Part shown: piece by piece, positions 38,851 through 47,616 of the stretch
Position numbering within the stretch: position 1 is the first letter of the stretch
Layout: every line of letters starts with the position of its first letter
From: Streptomyces venezuelae
GTDB lineage: Bacteria > Actinomycetota > Actinomycetes > Streptomycetales > Streptomycetaceae
Assembly: GCF_008642315.1 (NCBI RefSeq)
Contig: NZ_CP029192.1
Coordinates: 6,634,001-6,698,000, forward strand
Reading direction: 5' to 3'
Length of the DNA stretch: 64,000 nucleotides
Notes under the pieces: model-generated
Told to the model about the DNA's origin: nothing
Databases searched by the model: none
Seen by the model: the letters and a program-made list of their open reading frames with translations, nothing else
Made by a program: the position numbers and the translations under genes

Positions 38851-40032
38851 ATGACCACAGACTCCACCGCCGCCTGGACCGCAGCCTTCCGCTCCGCCGT
38901 CGTCAGCCCGTACGAGATCATCGACCTCTTCGGACTCCGCGGCTTCGACGGACACACCCTCCGCCAGACCATCCGCCTCGACGGCGGCGGCACCGCCCTC
39001 CGCATCCGCCTCAGCAACCGCTACGGCAAGGAACCCCTCCACATCGGCGGCGCCCACCTCGCCAGACGCACCGAAGGAAGCGGCATCGACAGCGGCAGCG
39101 ACACCCCCGTCCGGTTCGCAGGCGCCGAGGACTTCACCATCCCAGTGGGGGAGGAGCTCGTCAGCGACCCCGTCGACGGCCCCGTCACCGCGGGCGACGA
39201 GCTCACCCTCACCCTCTGGCTCCCCGACGAAACCGGCCTCTCCACCTACTCCGCCGTCCCCCTCCGCACCGGATACGCCGCCCCCGGCAACGCCCTCACC
39301 GCGGACACCCTCGACGGCATCGAAGGACTCGAAGAGCTCGCCACCCGCCACTACATCACCGGCGCCGACGTCCTCGCCCCCGCCGGCACCCGCATCGCCG
39401 TCGCCTTCGGAGACTCCTGGTTCGAAGGCACCGGCACCACCGCCGACACCGACCAGCGCTTCCCCGACCTGCTCAACAACCGCCTGCGCGACGCCGGAAG
39501 CACCGGCTGGGTGGTGAACCAGGGCCTCTCCGCCAACCGCCTGCTCACCGACGAGATCGGCGAACACGCCCTCGCCCGACTGCAACGCGACGCCCTCGAC
39601 GTCCCCGGCGTCACCCACGTACTCATCCACTTCGGCCTCAACGACCTCGGCATCCCCGGCCAGGAGACCTACCCCGAACCCGCCCCCATCCCCACCACGG
39701 CCGACCTCATCGCGGGCCTCACCGCCCTCGCCGACCGCATCCACGCGGCCGGGCTCACCGCCACCGCCACCACCGTCGGCCCCTACAAGGACACGATCTA
39801 CGAGGGCTACTCCACCCCCGAAGGCGTCGCCGTCGCCCGCGAGATCAATGACTGGCTCCGCGGCACCGACAGCCCCTTCGACTCCTACGCCGACTTCGCC
39901 GCCGCCGTCGCGGACCCGGCCGACCCCGACCGGATCCACGACGACTACGACAGCGGCGACGGCCTGCACGTCAACGACGCCGGAGCCAAGGCCCTCGCCG
40001 ACTCCGTCGACCTCGCCACGCTCACGCTCTAG
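38851..40032 (+). CDS. SGNH/GDSL-family esterase
   Basis: The 393-aa protein has an N-terminal beta-sandwich of about 170 residues (LRQTIRLDGGGTALRIRLSN) followed by an SGNH hydrolase domain: block I AVAFGDSWFEGTG with the nucleophilic Ser, block II-like VVNQGLSANRLL, block III HFGLNDLG with the oxyanion Asn, and block V DGLHVNDAG with catalytic Asp and His. The layout resembles Streptomyces GDSL lipases and acetyl-xylan-esterase-like proteins, but no signal peptide is visible, so it is probably intracellular. ATG 38851 follows an AT-richer promoter region. Its stop shares CTAG with the convergent nucleotidase stop. Confidence 0.87.
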   Translation: MTTDSTAAWTAAFRSAVVSPYEIIDLFGLRGFDGHTLRQTIRLDGGGTALRIRLSNRYGKEPLHIGGAHLARRTEGSGIDSGSDTPVRFAGAEDFTIPVGEELVSDPVDGPVTAGDELTLTLWLPDETGLSTYSAVPLRTGYAAPGNALTADTLDGIEGLEELATRHYITGADVLAPAGTRIAVAFGDSWFEGTGTTADTDQRFPDLLNNRLRDAGSTGWVVNQGLSANRLLTDEIGEHALARLQRDALDVPGVTHVLIHFGLNDLGIPGQETYPEPAPIPTTADLIAGLTALADRIHAAGLTATATTVGPYKDTIYEGYSTPEGVAVAREINDWLRGTDSPFDSYADFAAAVADPADPDRIHDDYDSGDGLHVNDAGAKALADSVDLATLTL

Positions 40033-41837
40033 AACACGGGCGTGCCGTCCCGGGTCAGCTTCCAGTCCACCGACGCGAACTGACCCGGGTCCACCGTCCC
40101 CTTCGCCTTCACCCAGCCAATGATCGTGTTACGGATCTCCTCCGAATTCGCCCACAACTGCTTGGCCTTCGCGATGTGCGGGAAGTTGCCGCCACCACTC
40201 GCCCGATAGTTGTTCACGGCGAGCACGAACTCCGCCTCCGGATCCAGCTCCTTGCCCTCGAACCGCAGATCCACGATCCGCGAACCCACCGGCTTCGCGA
40301 TGTCGATCTCATACGTCAGACCACTCACCGCGTCATAGTTGTAATCCGGCGTGTTGTCGGCATTCGTCAGCTTCGCCGGATCCACCGGACCGCCCGCGGG
40401 CGTCCGCACGTAATACCGCGCCGAGAACTCCAGATACTCCCGCACCTGCGCACCCGTCAGCAGCCGCGCCTCCAGGGTGTTCTCGAACGGATACAGACCC
40501 GCCGCATCCCGAATCGTCACCTCACCCGCAGGAATCTGCGCCGTACGCGAGAAACACGACGCCTGCGACAACACGGGAAGCGCCGCGTACGCCCCACCCT
40601 TCAACGCCTCCGCGACCGTCTCCCGCTGCACGAGGTTGATCAGGTCGATGATCGCGACATCCTTCACCGGACCCTCGGCCGTGCTCATCGCCGCCGTCGA
40701 CGTACCGATCACCTGATTCACGTACGCCACGACCTTCTTGTGCTCGTCCGCAAGCAGCCGCGTGACCTTCCTGTCCTCCTCGACCGTGTTCGAGTTCAGG
40801 ACCTCCGCGCCGACCCTCTCCACCGTCCAGCGGCCCTTCGACCACACCAGATCGAAGTCGAACAACGTCAGCCGCTGCCCCCACTTCAACGGCTCCGACA
40901 GCACGACCTTCTTGCCCGTCTTCTTGTTCTCCACGAAGTACTCGGGAATCTCCGTGTGCGCATGACCCACCAGAATCGCGTCGATCCCCGGCACCTGCTC
41001 CGCCACCAGACCCGCCGCGTTCTCCACATACGGCAACTGATCGCCGTACGACGACGTGCCACTCGACCCCGAATGCGCCGACACGATCACCACGTCCGCA
41101 CCCATCGACCGCAGCTTCGGCACCCACTTCGCCGCCTGCTCCTCAAGACCCGGGAACGTCATCTTCCCCTGCACGTTCGCCTTGTCCCAGATCGCGATAC
41201 CCGGATTCGTCAGACCCAGCACCGCCACCTTCACATCACGACCGTGCGGCGTACGGAGCCGCTTCATGAAGTACGGCGCGAAAGCCGGCCGCTGCGTCTT
41301 CGCATCCAGCGCGTTCGCACCCAGCAGCGGGAAATCACACTGCTCCTCGAACTTCCGCAACACCGGAATACCGTAATTGAACTCGTGATTGCCGAGCGCC
41401 GCCGCGTCGTACCCGATCGCGTTCATCGCCTGCGCCATCGGATGCACCGGACCACGCTTCGCCGTGATCGGATCGACCTTCGCGTAGTAGTACGACAACT
41501 GCGTACCCTGAATCGTGTCGCCCGCGTCGATGAGGAGGGTGTTCCGGCGGCCCTTCTCCGCACGGACCCGGTTCACCAACGTGGAGATCTTCGCCAGACC
41601 CACATCGTTGTGATCCTTGTCGTCGAACTCCTTGTCCGTGAAATAGTCCCAGTTGAACACGTTGCCGTGCAGATCCGTCGTACCGAGCACGGTGAACGAG
41701 TAGCGCCGCTCCCGCCGCGCGGGCCTCCCGGCGCCGTGCGCGGACGCGGCCGACGGCGCCACAACCGCACCCGTCACCGCCACACCCACACCCGTCGCGG
41801 CGGACGTGCCCAGGAACTTCCTGCGGTTCAACGGCAT
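40029..41837 (-). CDS. Tat-exported 5'-nucleotidase / 2',3'-cyclic phosphodiesterase
   Basis: The 602-aa protein begins MPLNRRKFLGTSAATGVGVA, a textbook twin-Arg signal (RRKFL), cleaved near ASA-HG. The metallophosphoesterase domain has TTDLHGNVFNWDYF (first metal ligands Asp and His), DAGDTIQGTQLSYYY, GNHEFNYG, and GHAHTEIPE. The C-terminal 5'-nucleotidase domain carries the nucleoside-binding part (YPFENTLEARLLTG, VNNYRASGGGNFP). It takes phosphate from extracellular nucleotides or cyclic nucleotides. A ribosome site GAGGAG precedes ATG 41837, and the longer open frame to 42020 is not used. No clear PHO box was found. Confidence 0.92.
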   Translation of the reverse strand: MPLNRRKFLGTSAATGVGVAVTGAVVAPSAASAHGAGRPARRERRYSFTVLGTTDLHGNVFNWDYFTDKEFDDKDHNDVGLAKISTLVNRVRAEKGRRNTLLIDAGDTIQGTQLSYYYAKVDPITAKRGPVHPMAQAMNAIGYDAAALGNHEFNYGIPVLRKFEEQCDFPLLGANALDAKTQRPAFAPYFMKRLRTPHGRDVKVAVLGLTNPGIAIWDKANVQGKMTFPGLEEQAAKWVPKLRSMGADVVIVSAHSGSSGTSSYGDQLPYVENAAGLVAEQVPGIDAILVGHAHTEIPEYFVENKKTGKKVVLSEPLKWGQRLTLFDFDLVWSKGRWTVERVGAEVLNSNTVEEDRKVTRLLADEHKKVVAYVNQVIGTSTAAMSTAEGPVKDVAIIDLINLVQRETVAEALKGGAYAALPVLSQASCFSRTAQIPAGEVTIRDAAGLYPFENTLEARLLTGAQVREYLEFSARYYVRTPAGGPVDPAKLTNADNTPDYNYDAVSGLTYEIDIAKPVGSRIVDLRFEGKELDPEAEFVLAVNNYRASGGGNFPHIAKAKQLWANSEEIRNTIIGWVKAKGTVDPGQFASVDWKLTRDGTPVF

Positions 41838-41988
41838 CTCTGTACTCCTCGTCAGGGCCACGGGGCCACGCTCAACGCACATGGTTAACGCGCGTAGATT
41901 CTGACCCCGACCCCCACACGGGCAACAGACCCCGCAGGTTGCGATCCGATGACTGTCCGGTACGCCCACGCGATGCGAGAGTGACCAC

Positions 41989-42711
41989 ATGGACACAGAC
42001 CAGCACCCCGCACCCGCCACCCCCTACGGCACCCCCGACGCCCCCCGCCTCGCCGTCCGCGGCGAAGCACACCTCGAAGTCGACCCCGAAATCGCCCGCA
42101 TCGGCATCACCGTCCAAGCCCGCGGCACCGACCGCCGCGACGCCCTCAACGACCTCACCCACCGCAACACCACCGTCCTCGACCTCATCAAGACCTACGG
42201 CGAAGCAGTCGAGAAAATCGAGACCGGCACCTTCTCCATCAGCCCCCAACTCACCAAACACGGCCGCGGCGAACGCATCCGCGCCTACCACGGCCGCGTC
42301 CACACCACCGCCGAACTCACCGACTTCACCGCACTCGGCGAACTCACCACCCGCCTCGCCGACCTCGACCTCACCCAGGTCGAAGGACCCTGGTGGGCCC
42401 TCCGACCCGACTCACCCACCCACCGCCACGCCCGGCAGCAAGCCGTCCGCGAAGCCGTCCAACGCGCCCGCGAATACGCCGAAGCACTCGGCACCGGCCT
42501 CGCCGCCCTCGTCGAACTCGCCGACATCGGCGCCGACAGTCCCCCCGCCCCGAGCTACGGAGGATTCGCCGGCGGCATGCGCTCCGCCGTCGCCTACGGA
42601 GGCGCCCCCGACCTCACCGAAGCCCCGCCCCTCGACCTCGAACCCCAACGCCAACACGTCTACGCGACCGTCAACGCCCGCTTCACGATGACCCCACCGC
42701 ACCTGTCGTAA
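41989..42711 (+). CDS. SIMPL-domain (DUF541) protein
   Basis: The 240-aa product has the SIMPL pattern: RLAVRGEAHLEVDPEIARIG, RDALNDLTHRNTTVLDLIK, then a repeated beta-alpha unit with ARQQAVREAVQRAREYAEAL and the C-terminal YATVNARFTM. Family members are usually periplasmic or envelope proteins linked to oxidative stress, but this one has no signal peptide. The function is unknown. It diverges from the nucleotidase gene; ATG 41989 follows GCGAGAGTGACCAC without a strong ribosome site. Confidence 0.8.
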   Translation: MDTDQHPAPATPYGTPDAPRLAVRGEAHLEVDPEIARIGITVQARGTDRRDALNDLTHRNTTVLDLIKTYGEAVEKIETGTFSISPQLTKHGRGERIRAYHGRVHTTAELTDFTALGELTTRLADLDLTQVEGPWWALRPDSPTHRHARQQAVREAVQRAREYAEALGTGLAALVELADIGADSPPAPSYGGFAGGMRSAVAYGGAPDLTEAPPLDLEPQRQHVYATVNARFTMTPPHLS

Positions 42712-42830
42712 CGCTCATCGGAGCGGCGCCCCGCACAATTCAACACTTGTCAATAACCCTTCATGCAAAGGTTGTTGAGTAGTCACCCCCGACCAATTCT
42801 CTACCCACGGGTAAGGCCTAGGGTCGAACC

Positions 42831-44267
42831 ATGCGCCGAGCGAAAATCGTCTGCACCCTGGGACCCGCGACCGACTCGTACGACCAGATCAAGGCCCTGG
42901 TCGAAGCCGGAATGGACGTGGCACGCTTCAACCTCAGCCACGGCACCCACGCCGAGCACGAGGAGCGCTACCAGCGCGTGCGAAAGGCCTCCGAGGAGAC
43001 AGGACGCAGCGTCGGCATCCTCGCCGACCTTCAAGGCCCGAAGATCCGCCTCGGCCGCTTCCGCGAAGGCCCCGTACTACTCGAACGCGGCGACGAGTTC
43101 ACCATCACCGTCGAAAACGGCGTCGAAGGCGACCGCCAACTCTGCGGCACCACCTACGACGGCCTCGCCGACGACGTCACCACCGGCGAACGCATCCTCG
43201 TCGACGACGGCAAGGTGACACTTGAGGTCACCGCCGTCGACGGCCCCCGCGTCACCACCACCGTCATCGAAGGCGGCATGGTCTCCGACCACAAGGGCCT
43301 CAACCTCCCCGGCGTCGCCGTCTCCGTCCCCGCCCTCTCCGACAAGGACCAGGACGACCTCCGCTGGGCCCTGCGTTCAGGCTTCGACGTCATCGCCCTC
43401 TCCTTCGTCCGCAGCGGACGCGACATCGAAGACGTCCACCGCATCATGGACGAAGAAGGCCACCGACTCCCCGTCATCGCCAAGGTCGAAAAGCCCCAGG
43501 CCGTCGACAACATCGAAGACATCGTCGCCGCCTTCGACGGCATCATGGTCGCCCGAGGCGACCTCGGCGTCGAAATGCCCCTGGAACAAGTCCCGATCGT
43601 CCAGAAGCGCGCGATCAAACTCGCCAAGCGCAACGCCAAGCCGGTCATCGTCGCCACGCAGATGCTCGACTCGATGATCGACAACTCCCGCCCCACGAGG
43701 GCGGAGGCAAGCGACGTGGCCAACGCCGTCATCGACGGCACGGACGCGGTGATGCTCTCCGGCGAGACGAGCGTCGGCAAGTACCCCATCGAGACCGTCA
43801 AGACGATGGGCCGCATCGTCGAAGCGGCGGAAGAGGACATCCTCGCGAAGGGCCTGCCCCCACTCACGGAACGCAACAAGCCCCGCACCCAGGGCGGCGC
43901 CGTCGCCCGCGCGGCAGCGGAAATGGGAGACTTCCTCGGCGCGAAGTTCCTGGTCGCCTTCACCCAGTCCGGCGACACGGTCCGCCGCCTCTCCCGCTAC
44001 CGCTCACCCATCCCGCTCCTCGCCTTCACCCCCGACAAGGCGACACGCTCCCAGCTGAACCTCACGTGGGGCGTCGAGACCCTCCTCGGCCCGCACGTCG
44101 ACTCCACCGACGCGATGGTCGACCAGGTGGACGAGCTGCTGCTCAAGATCGGCCGCTGCCAGAAGGGCGACGTCGTCGTCATCACGGCGGGCTCCCCGCC
44201 CGGGGTCCCCGGCTCCACGAACCTGGTCCGCATCCACCACATCGGCGAGGACGACAGTCCGAAGTAG
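42831..44267 (+). CDS. pyk: Pyruvate kinase
   Basis: The 478-aa glycolytic enzyme turns phosphoenolpyruvate and ADP into pyruvate and ATP. Marks: RRAKIVCTLGPATDSYD at the N-terminus, NLSHGTHAEHEERYQ, ADLQGPKIRLGRF, the active-site signature VIAKVEKPQAVDNI with catalytic Lys, VARGDLGVEMP with Mg2+-binding residues, and MLSGETSVGKYP. The C-terminal regulatory domain ends VITAGSPPGVPGSTNLVRIH. ATG 42831 is the first codon of the conserved part; the ribosome site is weak (AGGG about 7 nt away), and TAGGGT at 42819-42824 could be a -10 box of a nearly leaderless mRNA. It ends 4 bp from the convergent gene. Confidence 0.96.
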   Translation: MRRAKIVCTLGPATDSYDQIKALVEAGMDVARFNLSHGTHAEHEERYQRVRKASEETGRSVGILADLQGPKIRLGRFREGPVLLERGDEFTITVENGVEGDRQLCGTTYDGLADDVTTGERILVDDGKVTLEVTAVDGPRVTTTVIEGGMVSDHKGLNLPGVAVSVPALSDKDQDDLRWALRSGFDVIALSFVRSGRDIEDVHRIMDEEGHRLPVIAKVEKPQAVDNIEDIVAAFDGIMVARGDLGVEMPLEQVPIVQKRAIKLAKRNAKPVIVATQMLDSMIDNSRPTRAEASDVANAVIDGTDAVMLSGETSVGKYPIETVKTMGRIVEAAEEDILAKGLPPLTERNKPRTQGGAVARAAAEMGDFLGAKFLVAFTQSGDTVRRLSRYRSPIPLLAFTPDKATRSQLNLTWGVETLLGPHVDSTDAMVDQVDELLLKIGRCQKGDVVVITAGSPPGVPGSTNLVRIHHIGEDDSPK

Positions 44268-44271
44268 CGGT

Positions 44272-45048
44272 TCAGTGTTTCGGGCCGACGTGGACGTCCA
44301 TGAGGGCCACGTCGGCTTTGCGGGCGACGGAGATGTTGTACGGGTTCCCGTGCCGGGTGCAGTGCGTCCAGCCGACGCCGAGCGTGTTGAGGGTGCGGGT
44401 GAAGAGCTCCCTGATGTCGTCGGAGACGTTGGTGAAGAAGTAGCGGGGGTATTCGTAGCGCTTGCGCTCGCCGCCGACGAGGCGGGTCGTCCAGTTGGTG
44501 ATGCGGCACCCGTCGGAGTGGATGAGCCCGCGGACGAAGTCCCACGGGTGGGCGTCGACGATCCCTTGTTGCCAGGGTTCGAGGGCGATCTTGCGGTCGT
44601 GCTTCTTGCCGGGGCCGTGCTGGGGGAAGAGGCAGGGCCAGTGTTTGCTCCAGGAAGTGACGTACTGGCAGCCGGTGCTCTGGACGCGGCACACCTTGTT
44701 CGTCGGACGTACGGCCGAGACGGCTTTGGCACAGGCGTCGATGAGGCCGGGCCACACATCGGCACAGGAAATCCGTAGGGAATAGACGCCCCGGCGCTGA
44801 TGGCTGATGCAGCCGTCGCCGAGGTAGAGACCCAGCAGGTACGAATACGCAGCGGGGTCCTCGGGAGCGCGCGGCTCGTCCGCACACCGAGGGCACGGGT
44901 CGGCGCGACCGCGTTCGAGCGGCTCGATGCGGGTCTGCCAGGACCGGATGGCGGCTCTGGAGACGCCGGTCTCCTTGCTGACGGAGTTCAGGCTGCGGCC
45001 CTGGCCGACGAGGGCCAGGGCCCGCTTGCATGTGCCCATGTCGTACAT
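44272..45048 (-). CDS. Free-standing LAGLIDADG-type protein with N-terminal helix-turn-helix
   Basis: The 258-aa protein begins with a helix-turn-helix (CKRALALVGQGRSLNSVSKE-TGVSRAAIRSWQTRI, residues 7-42), then a CPRC pair, then two LAGLIDADG-like motifs: SYLLGLYLGDGCIS (about 67-81) and DFVRGLIHSDGCRI (about 168-181), each with the acidic residue expected for metal binding. This is the layout of a monomeric homing endonuclease, but it stands alone and is not inside an intein or intron visible here. It could also be a domesticated DNA-binding regulator. It lies 106 bp downstream of a tRNA gene on the same strand, past that tRNA's terminator. Confidence 0.82.
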   Translation of the reverse strand: MYDMGTCKRALALVGQGRSLNSVSKETGVSRAAIRSWQTRIEPLERGRADPCPRCADEPRAPEDPAAYSYLLGLYLGDGCISHQRRGVYSLRISCADVWPGLIDACAKAVSAVRPTNKVCRVQSTGCQYVTSWSKHWPCLFPQHGPGKKHDRKIALEPWQQGIVDAHPWDFVRGLIHSDGCRITNWTTRLVGGERKRYEYPRYFFTNVSDDIRELFTRTLNTLGVGWTHCTRHGNPYNISVARKADVALMDVHVGPKH

Positions 45049-45089
45049 GAGCTCACTCTGCTTGGAATTGATCTCCGGGGCGCAGCAAA

Positions 45090-45123
45090 AAGCGGATGTT
45101 CACGGGAACGGGAACATCCGCTT
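45090..45123 (-). terminator. Rho-independent terminator of the tRNA gene
   Basis: The 12-bp arms AAGCGGATGTTC and GAACATCCGCTT are perfect with a 10-nt loop. Read on the minus strand the stem is followed directly by TTTTTGC. It ends the tRNA transcript before the HTH-LAGLIDADG gene. Confidence 0.88.
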
Positions 45124-45154
45124 GCAGGTGCTGACCTTGGAGATAAAGGAAAAG

Positions 45155-45229
45155 TGCCCCGGGTGGGACTCGAACCCACACTGTAAGGTGTTTGAGACCT
45201 TCGTCTGCTGCCAATTGGACTACCGGGGC
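45155..45229 (-). tRNA. tRNA with Leu anticodon CAA, short variable loop
   Basis: The 75-nt gene folds with acceptor arms GCCCCGG/CCGGGGC, discriminator A, D arm GTC-CAATTGGCAGCA-GAC, anticodon arm AAGGT-CTCAAAC-ACCTT (anticodon CAA, reading UUG), a 5-nt variable loop and T arm GTGGG-TTCGAGT-CCCAC. CCA is not encoded. The anticodon says leucine, but bacterial tRNA-Leu normally has a long variable arm, which is missing. A terminator follows at 45090-45123. Confidence 0.9.
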
Positions 45230-45329
45230 CCAGCGAATTAAAGGTTTACCCTGACCCGCTGCCCACCCACCATACCGCAGCTAGGTAGGCTCTTGGGAGC
45301 TGCACCCCTGCCCTGATCTAGGAGCCCCC

Positions 45330-45986
45330 GTGACCGCCCCCGAGTCGCCCCAGCCCACCGACGCGTCGGACGACGACAAGTCGCACGTGCCTCCGCTGAC
45401 GACCCGCGTCGTCATCGCCGAGGACGAGGCCCTGATCCGGCTCGACCTCAAAGAGATGCTGGAGGAAGAGGGCTACAGCGTCGTCGGCGAGGCCGGTGAC
45501 GGTCAGATGGCCGTCGAGCTCGCCCGCGAGCACAAGCCGGACCTGGTGATCCTGGACGTGAAGATGCCCGTCCTGGACGGCATCTCCGCGGCGGAGAAGA
45601 TCGCCGAGGAGTCCATCGCCCCCGTACTGATGCTGACCGCGTTCTCGCAGCGCGACCTCGTGGAGCGCGCGAGGGACGCCGGCGCGATGGCGTACCTGGT
45701 GAAGCCGTTCAGCAAGAGCGACGTCGTGCCGGCCATCGAGATGGCCGTGTCCCGCTTCACGGAGCTGAAGGCGCTGGAGCAGGAGGTCGCGGACCTCTCG
45801 CAGCGGCTGGAGACGCGGAAGCTGGTCGACCGGGCGAAGTCGATTCTGCAGACGGAGTACGGCCTCACCGAGCCCGCCGCGTTCCGGTGGATCCAGAAGA
45901 CGTCGATGGACCGTCGGCTGTCGATGCAGCAGGTCGCGGAGGCGGTCATTGAGGACGCCGAGGAGAAGAAGGCGTCGAAGGGCTAG
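45330..45986 (+). CDS. pdtaR: ANTAR-domain response regulator (PdtaR type)
   Basis: The 218-aa regulator has an N-terminal receiver domain (residues 25-145) with acidic pair AEDEALIRLDLKEML, phospho-acceptor Asp76 in VILDVKMPVLDG, Thr in MLTAFSQ, and Lys in YLVKPFSK. A coiled linker leads to the ANTAR RNA-binding domain (RKLVDRAKSILQTEYGLTEP, RRLSMQQVAEAVI). ANTAR proteins bind paired hairpins in mRNAs and prevent termination. It matches the PdtaR family of actinobacteria, whose partner histidine kinase is encoded elsewhere. GTG 45330 has AGGAG upstream. The Asp/Ser-rich first 20 residues are disordered. Confidence 0.93.
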   Translation: MTAPESPQPTDASDDDKSHVPPLTTRVVIAEDEALIRLDLKEMLEEEGYSVVGEAGDGQMAVELAREHKPDLVILDVKMPVLDGISAAEKIAEESIAPVLMLTAFSQRDLVERARDAGAMAYLVKPFSKSDVVPAIEMAVSRFTELKALEQEVADLSQRLETRKLVDRAKSILQTEYGLTEPAAFRWIQKTSMDRRLSMQQVAEAVIEDAEEKKASKG

Positions 45987-46009
45987 TCCGTAGCCCCTGC
46001 GTTCGTGCC

Positions 46010-46045
46010 GAGGCCCGCACCCCCGTCGATGGGGGTGCGGGCCTC
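46010..46045. terminator. Bidirectional terminator between pdtaR and the liv operon
   Basis: GAGGCCCGCACCCCC and GGGGGTGCGGGCCTC are perfect 15-bp arms with a 6-nt loop, centred between the two convergent stops. Confidence 0.92.
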
Positions 46046-46075
46046 TTCGCGTCGGCGTGGGACGGAGTGTGCGGC

Positions 46076-46792
46076 TCAGTCCTCGCCGAGGTATGCCTTC
46101 CGCACGGACTCGTCGTGCAGAAGATCCCCGCCCGTGCCGGAGAGGACGATCTTGCCGACCTCCATGACGTGGCCGTGGTCGGCGAGGGAGAGCGCGGCCT
46201 GGGCGTTCTGTTCGACCAGGAGAATGGTCGTGCCGTTGGCCTTGAGCTCGGAGATCGTCGCCATGATCTTCTGCATCATGATCGGCGAGAGTCCCATGGA
46301 GGGTTCGTCGAGCATGAGGAGCTTGGGCTGGGACATCAGCGCGCGGCCCATGGCGAGCATCTGCTGTTCGCCGCCCGAGAGCGTGCCCGCGGCCTGCTTC
46401 TTCCGTTCTCCGAGGATGGGGAAGAGTTCGTAGGCGCGGTTGATGTCCTTTTCGATGCCTGCCTTGTCGGAGCGGAGGTAGGCGCCGAGGCGGAGGTTGT
46501 TCTCGATGGTCATGCGGGGGAAGATGTGGCGGCCTTCGGGGGAGTGGGCGAGGCCTTGCGCGACGATCTGGTCGGCGCGGTATTTCCGTAGCGGCTTGCC
46601 GTTGAACTTGATGGAGCCGCCCACGGGCTTCAGCAGTCCCGACAATGTCCGGAGCGTGGTCGTCTTGCCCGCGCCGTTCGTGCCGATGAGCGTGACGACT
46701 TCTCCGGCGTTGACTTTGAAGCTGATGCCTTTGACGGCTTCGATTTTGCCGTAGGCGACGCGGAGGTCCTCGACCTCAAGGAGTGCGGTCAT
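46076..46792 (-). CDS. livF: Branched-chain amino-acid ABC transporter ATPase
   Basis: The 238-aa ATPase energises uptake of Leu/Ile/Val. Walker A is GTNGAGKTTT, the signature is LSGGEQQML, Walker B is LLMLDEPSMG, and the switch His region is ILLVEQNAQAAL, typical of LivF. It overlaps the livG stop by 4 bp (ATGA) and is the last gene of the liv operon, next to a strong terminator. Confidence 0.94.
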   Translation of the reverse strand: MTALLEVEDLRVAYGKIEAVKGISFKVNAGEVVTLIGTNGAGKTTTLRTLSGLLKPVGGSIKFNGKPLRKYRADQIVAQGLAHSPEGRHIFPRMTIENNLRLGAYLRSDKAGIEKDINRAYELFPILGERKKQAAGTLSGGEQQMLAMGRALMSQPKLLMLDEPSMGLSPIMMQKIMATISELKANGTTILLVEQNAQAALSLADHGHVMEVGKIVLSGTGGDLLHDESVRKAYLGED

Positions 46793-47613
46793 TTGTTGTT
46801 CTCCTCGAAGGGCTCGCCGAGGTATGCGGCGATGACGCGGTCGTCCTGTTGCACGGTTTCGCTGGTGCCTTCGACGAGTTTTTCGCCTTGGACGAGGACG
46901 GCGACGCGGTCGCAGAGGTTGAAGATGAAGCGCATGTCGTGCTCGATGACGAGGACGGCGATGCCCATGTCGCGGATGGCGAAGACGAGTTCTTCGGTGG
47001 CGCGGGTCTCCTGGGGGTTCATGCCGGCCGTCGGCTCGTCGAGGAGAAGGAGACCCGGTTCGCTCGCCAGGGCTCGGGCGATCTCCAGCTTGCGCTGTTC
47101 TCCGTAGGGGAGGTTGCGCGAGAGGTGTTCGGCCTTGTCGGCGAGGCCGACGAACTCCAGGAGCTCCAGGGCGCGGGCCTTGGACGCCGCCTCCGCCTTG
47201 TGGAAGCCGGGGCCGCGCAGCAGGGCCGACCAGAGGCCTTCCTTGGTCCGCGTGTGGCGGCCTACGAGGACGTTCTCCAGGACCGTCATGTTGGCGAAGA
47301 GCCTGATGTTCTGGAAGGTGCGGGCGATGCCTGCCGCGGTGACCTTGAAGGATTTGGCGGGGAGGATGTCGCCCTTGTAGCGGACCTCGCCCTCGGTGGG
47401 GATGTAGAGGCCGGTGAGGCAGTTGAAGAAGGTGGTTTTGCCTGCGCCGTTGGGGCCGATGAGGCCGACGATTTCGCCGCTGTTGACGGTGAGGTCGACG
47501 GAGCGTACGGCGGTGAGGCCGCCGAAGCGCATGGTGACGCCGCGGGCGTCGAGGACGTTTTCGCCGGCCGGGGTGGCGGGGGTGCGGTCCTCTTTGGTGG
47601 TGTCGGTGGTCAT
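46789..47613 (-). CDS. livG: Branched-chain amino-acid ABC transporter ATPase
   Basis: The 274-aa ATPase has a 20-residue polar N-terminal extension, then VTMRFGGLTAVRSVDLTV, Walker A GPNGAGKTTFFN, the LivG mark GIARTFQNIRLFANMTVLEN, a signature loop LPYGEQRKLEIARAL, Walker B LLLLDEPTAGMNP and the switch region LVIEHDMRF. It forms the heterodimeric motor with LivF. It starts 3 nt after livM and is coupled to livF. Confidence 0.94.
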   Translation of the reverse strand: MTTDTTKEDRTPATPAGENVLDARGVTMRFGGLTAVRSVDLTVNSGEIVGLIGPNGAGKTTFFNCLTGLYIPTEGEVRYKGDILPAKSFKVTAAGIARTFQNIRLFANMTVLENVLVGRHTRTKEGLWSALLRGPGFHKAEAASKARALELLEFVGLADKAEHLSRNLPYGEQRKLEIARALASEPGLLLLDEPTAGMNPQETRATEELVFAIRDMGIAVLVIEHDMRFIFNLCDRVAVLVQGEKLVEGTSETVQQDDRVIAAYLGEPFEENNK

Positions 47614-47616
47614 GGG

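Noticed and set aside
41838..41988. PHO box before the exported nucleotidase
   Set aside because: GTTAACC and GTTGAGC occur on the minus strand but at 13-nt rather than 11-nt spacing and with poor matches.
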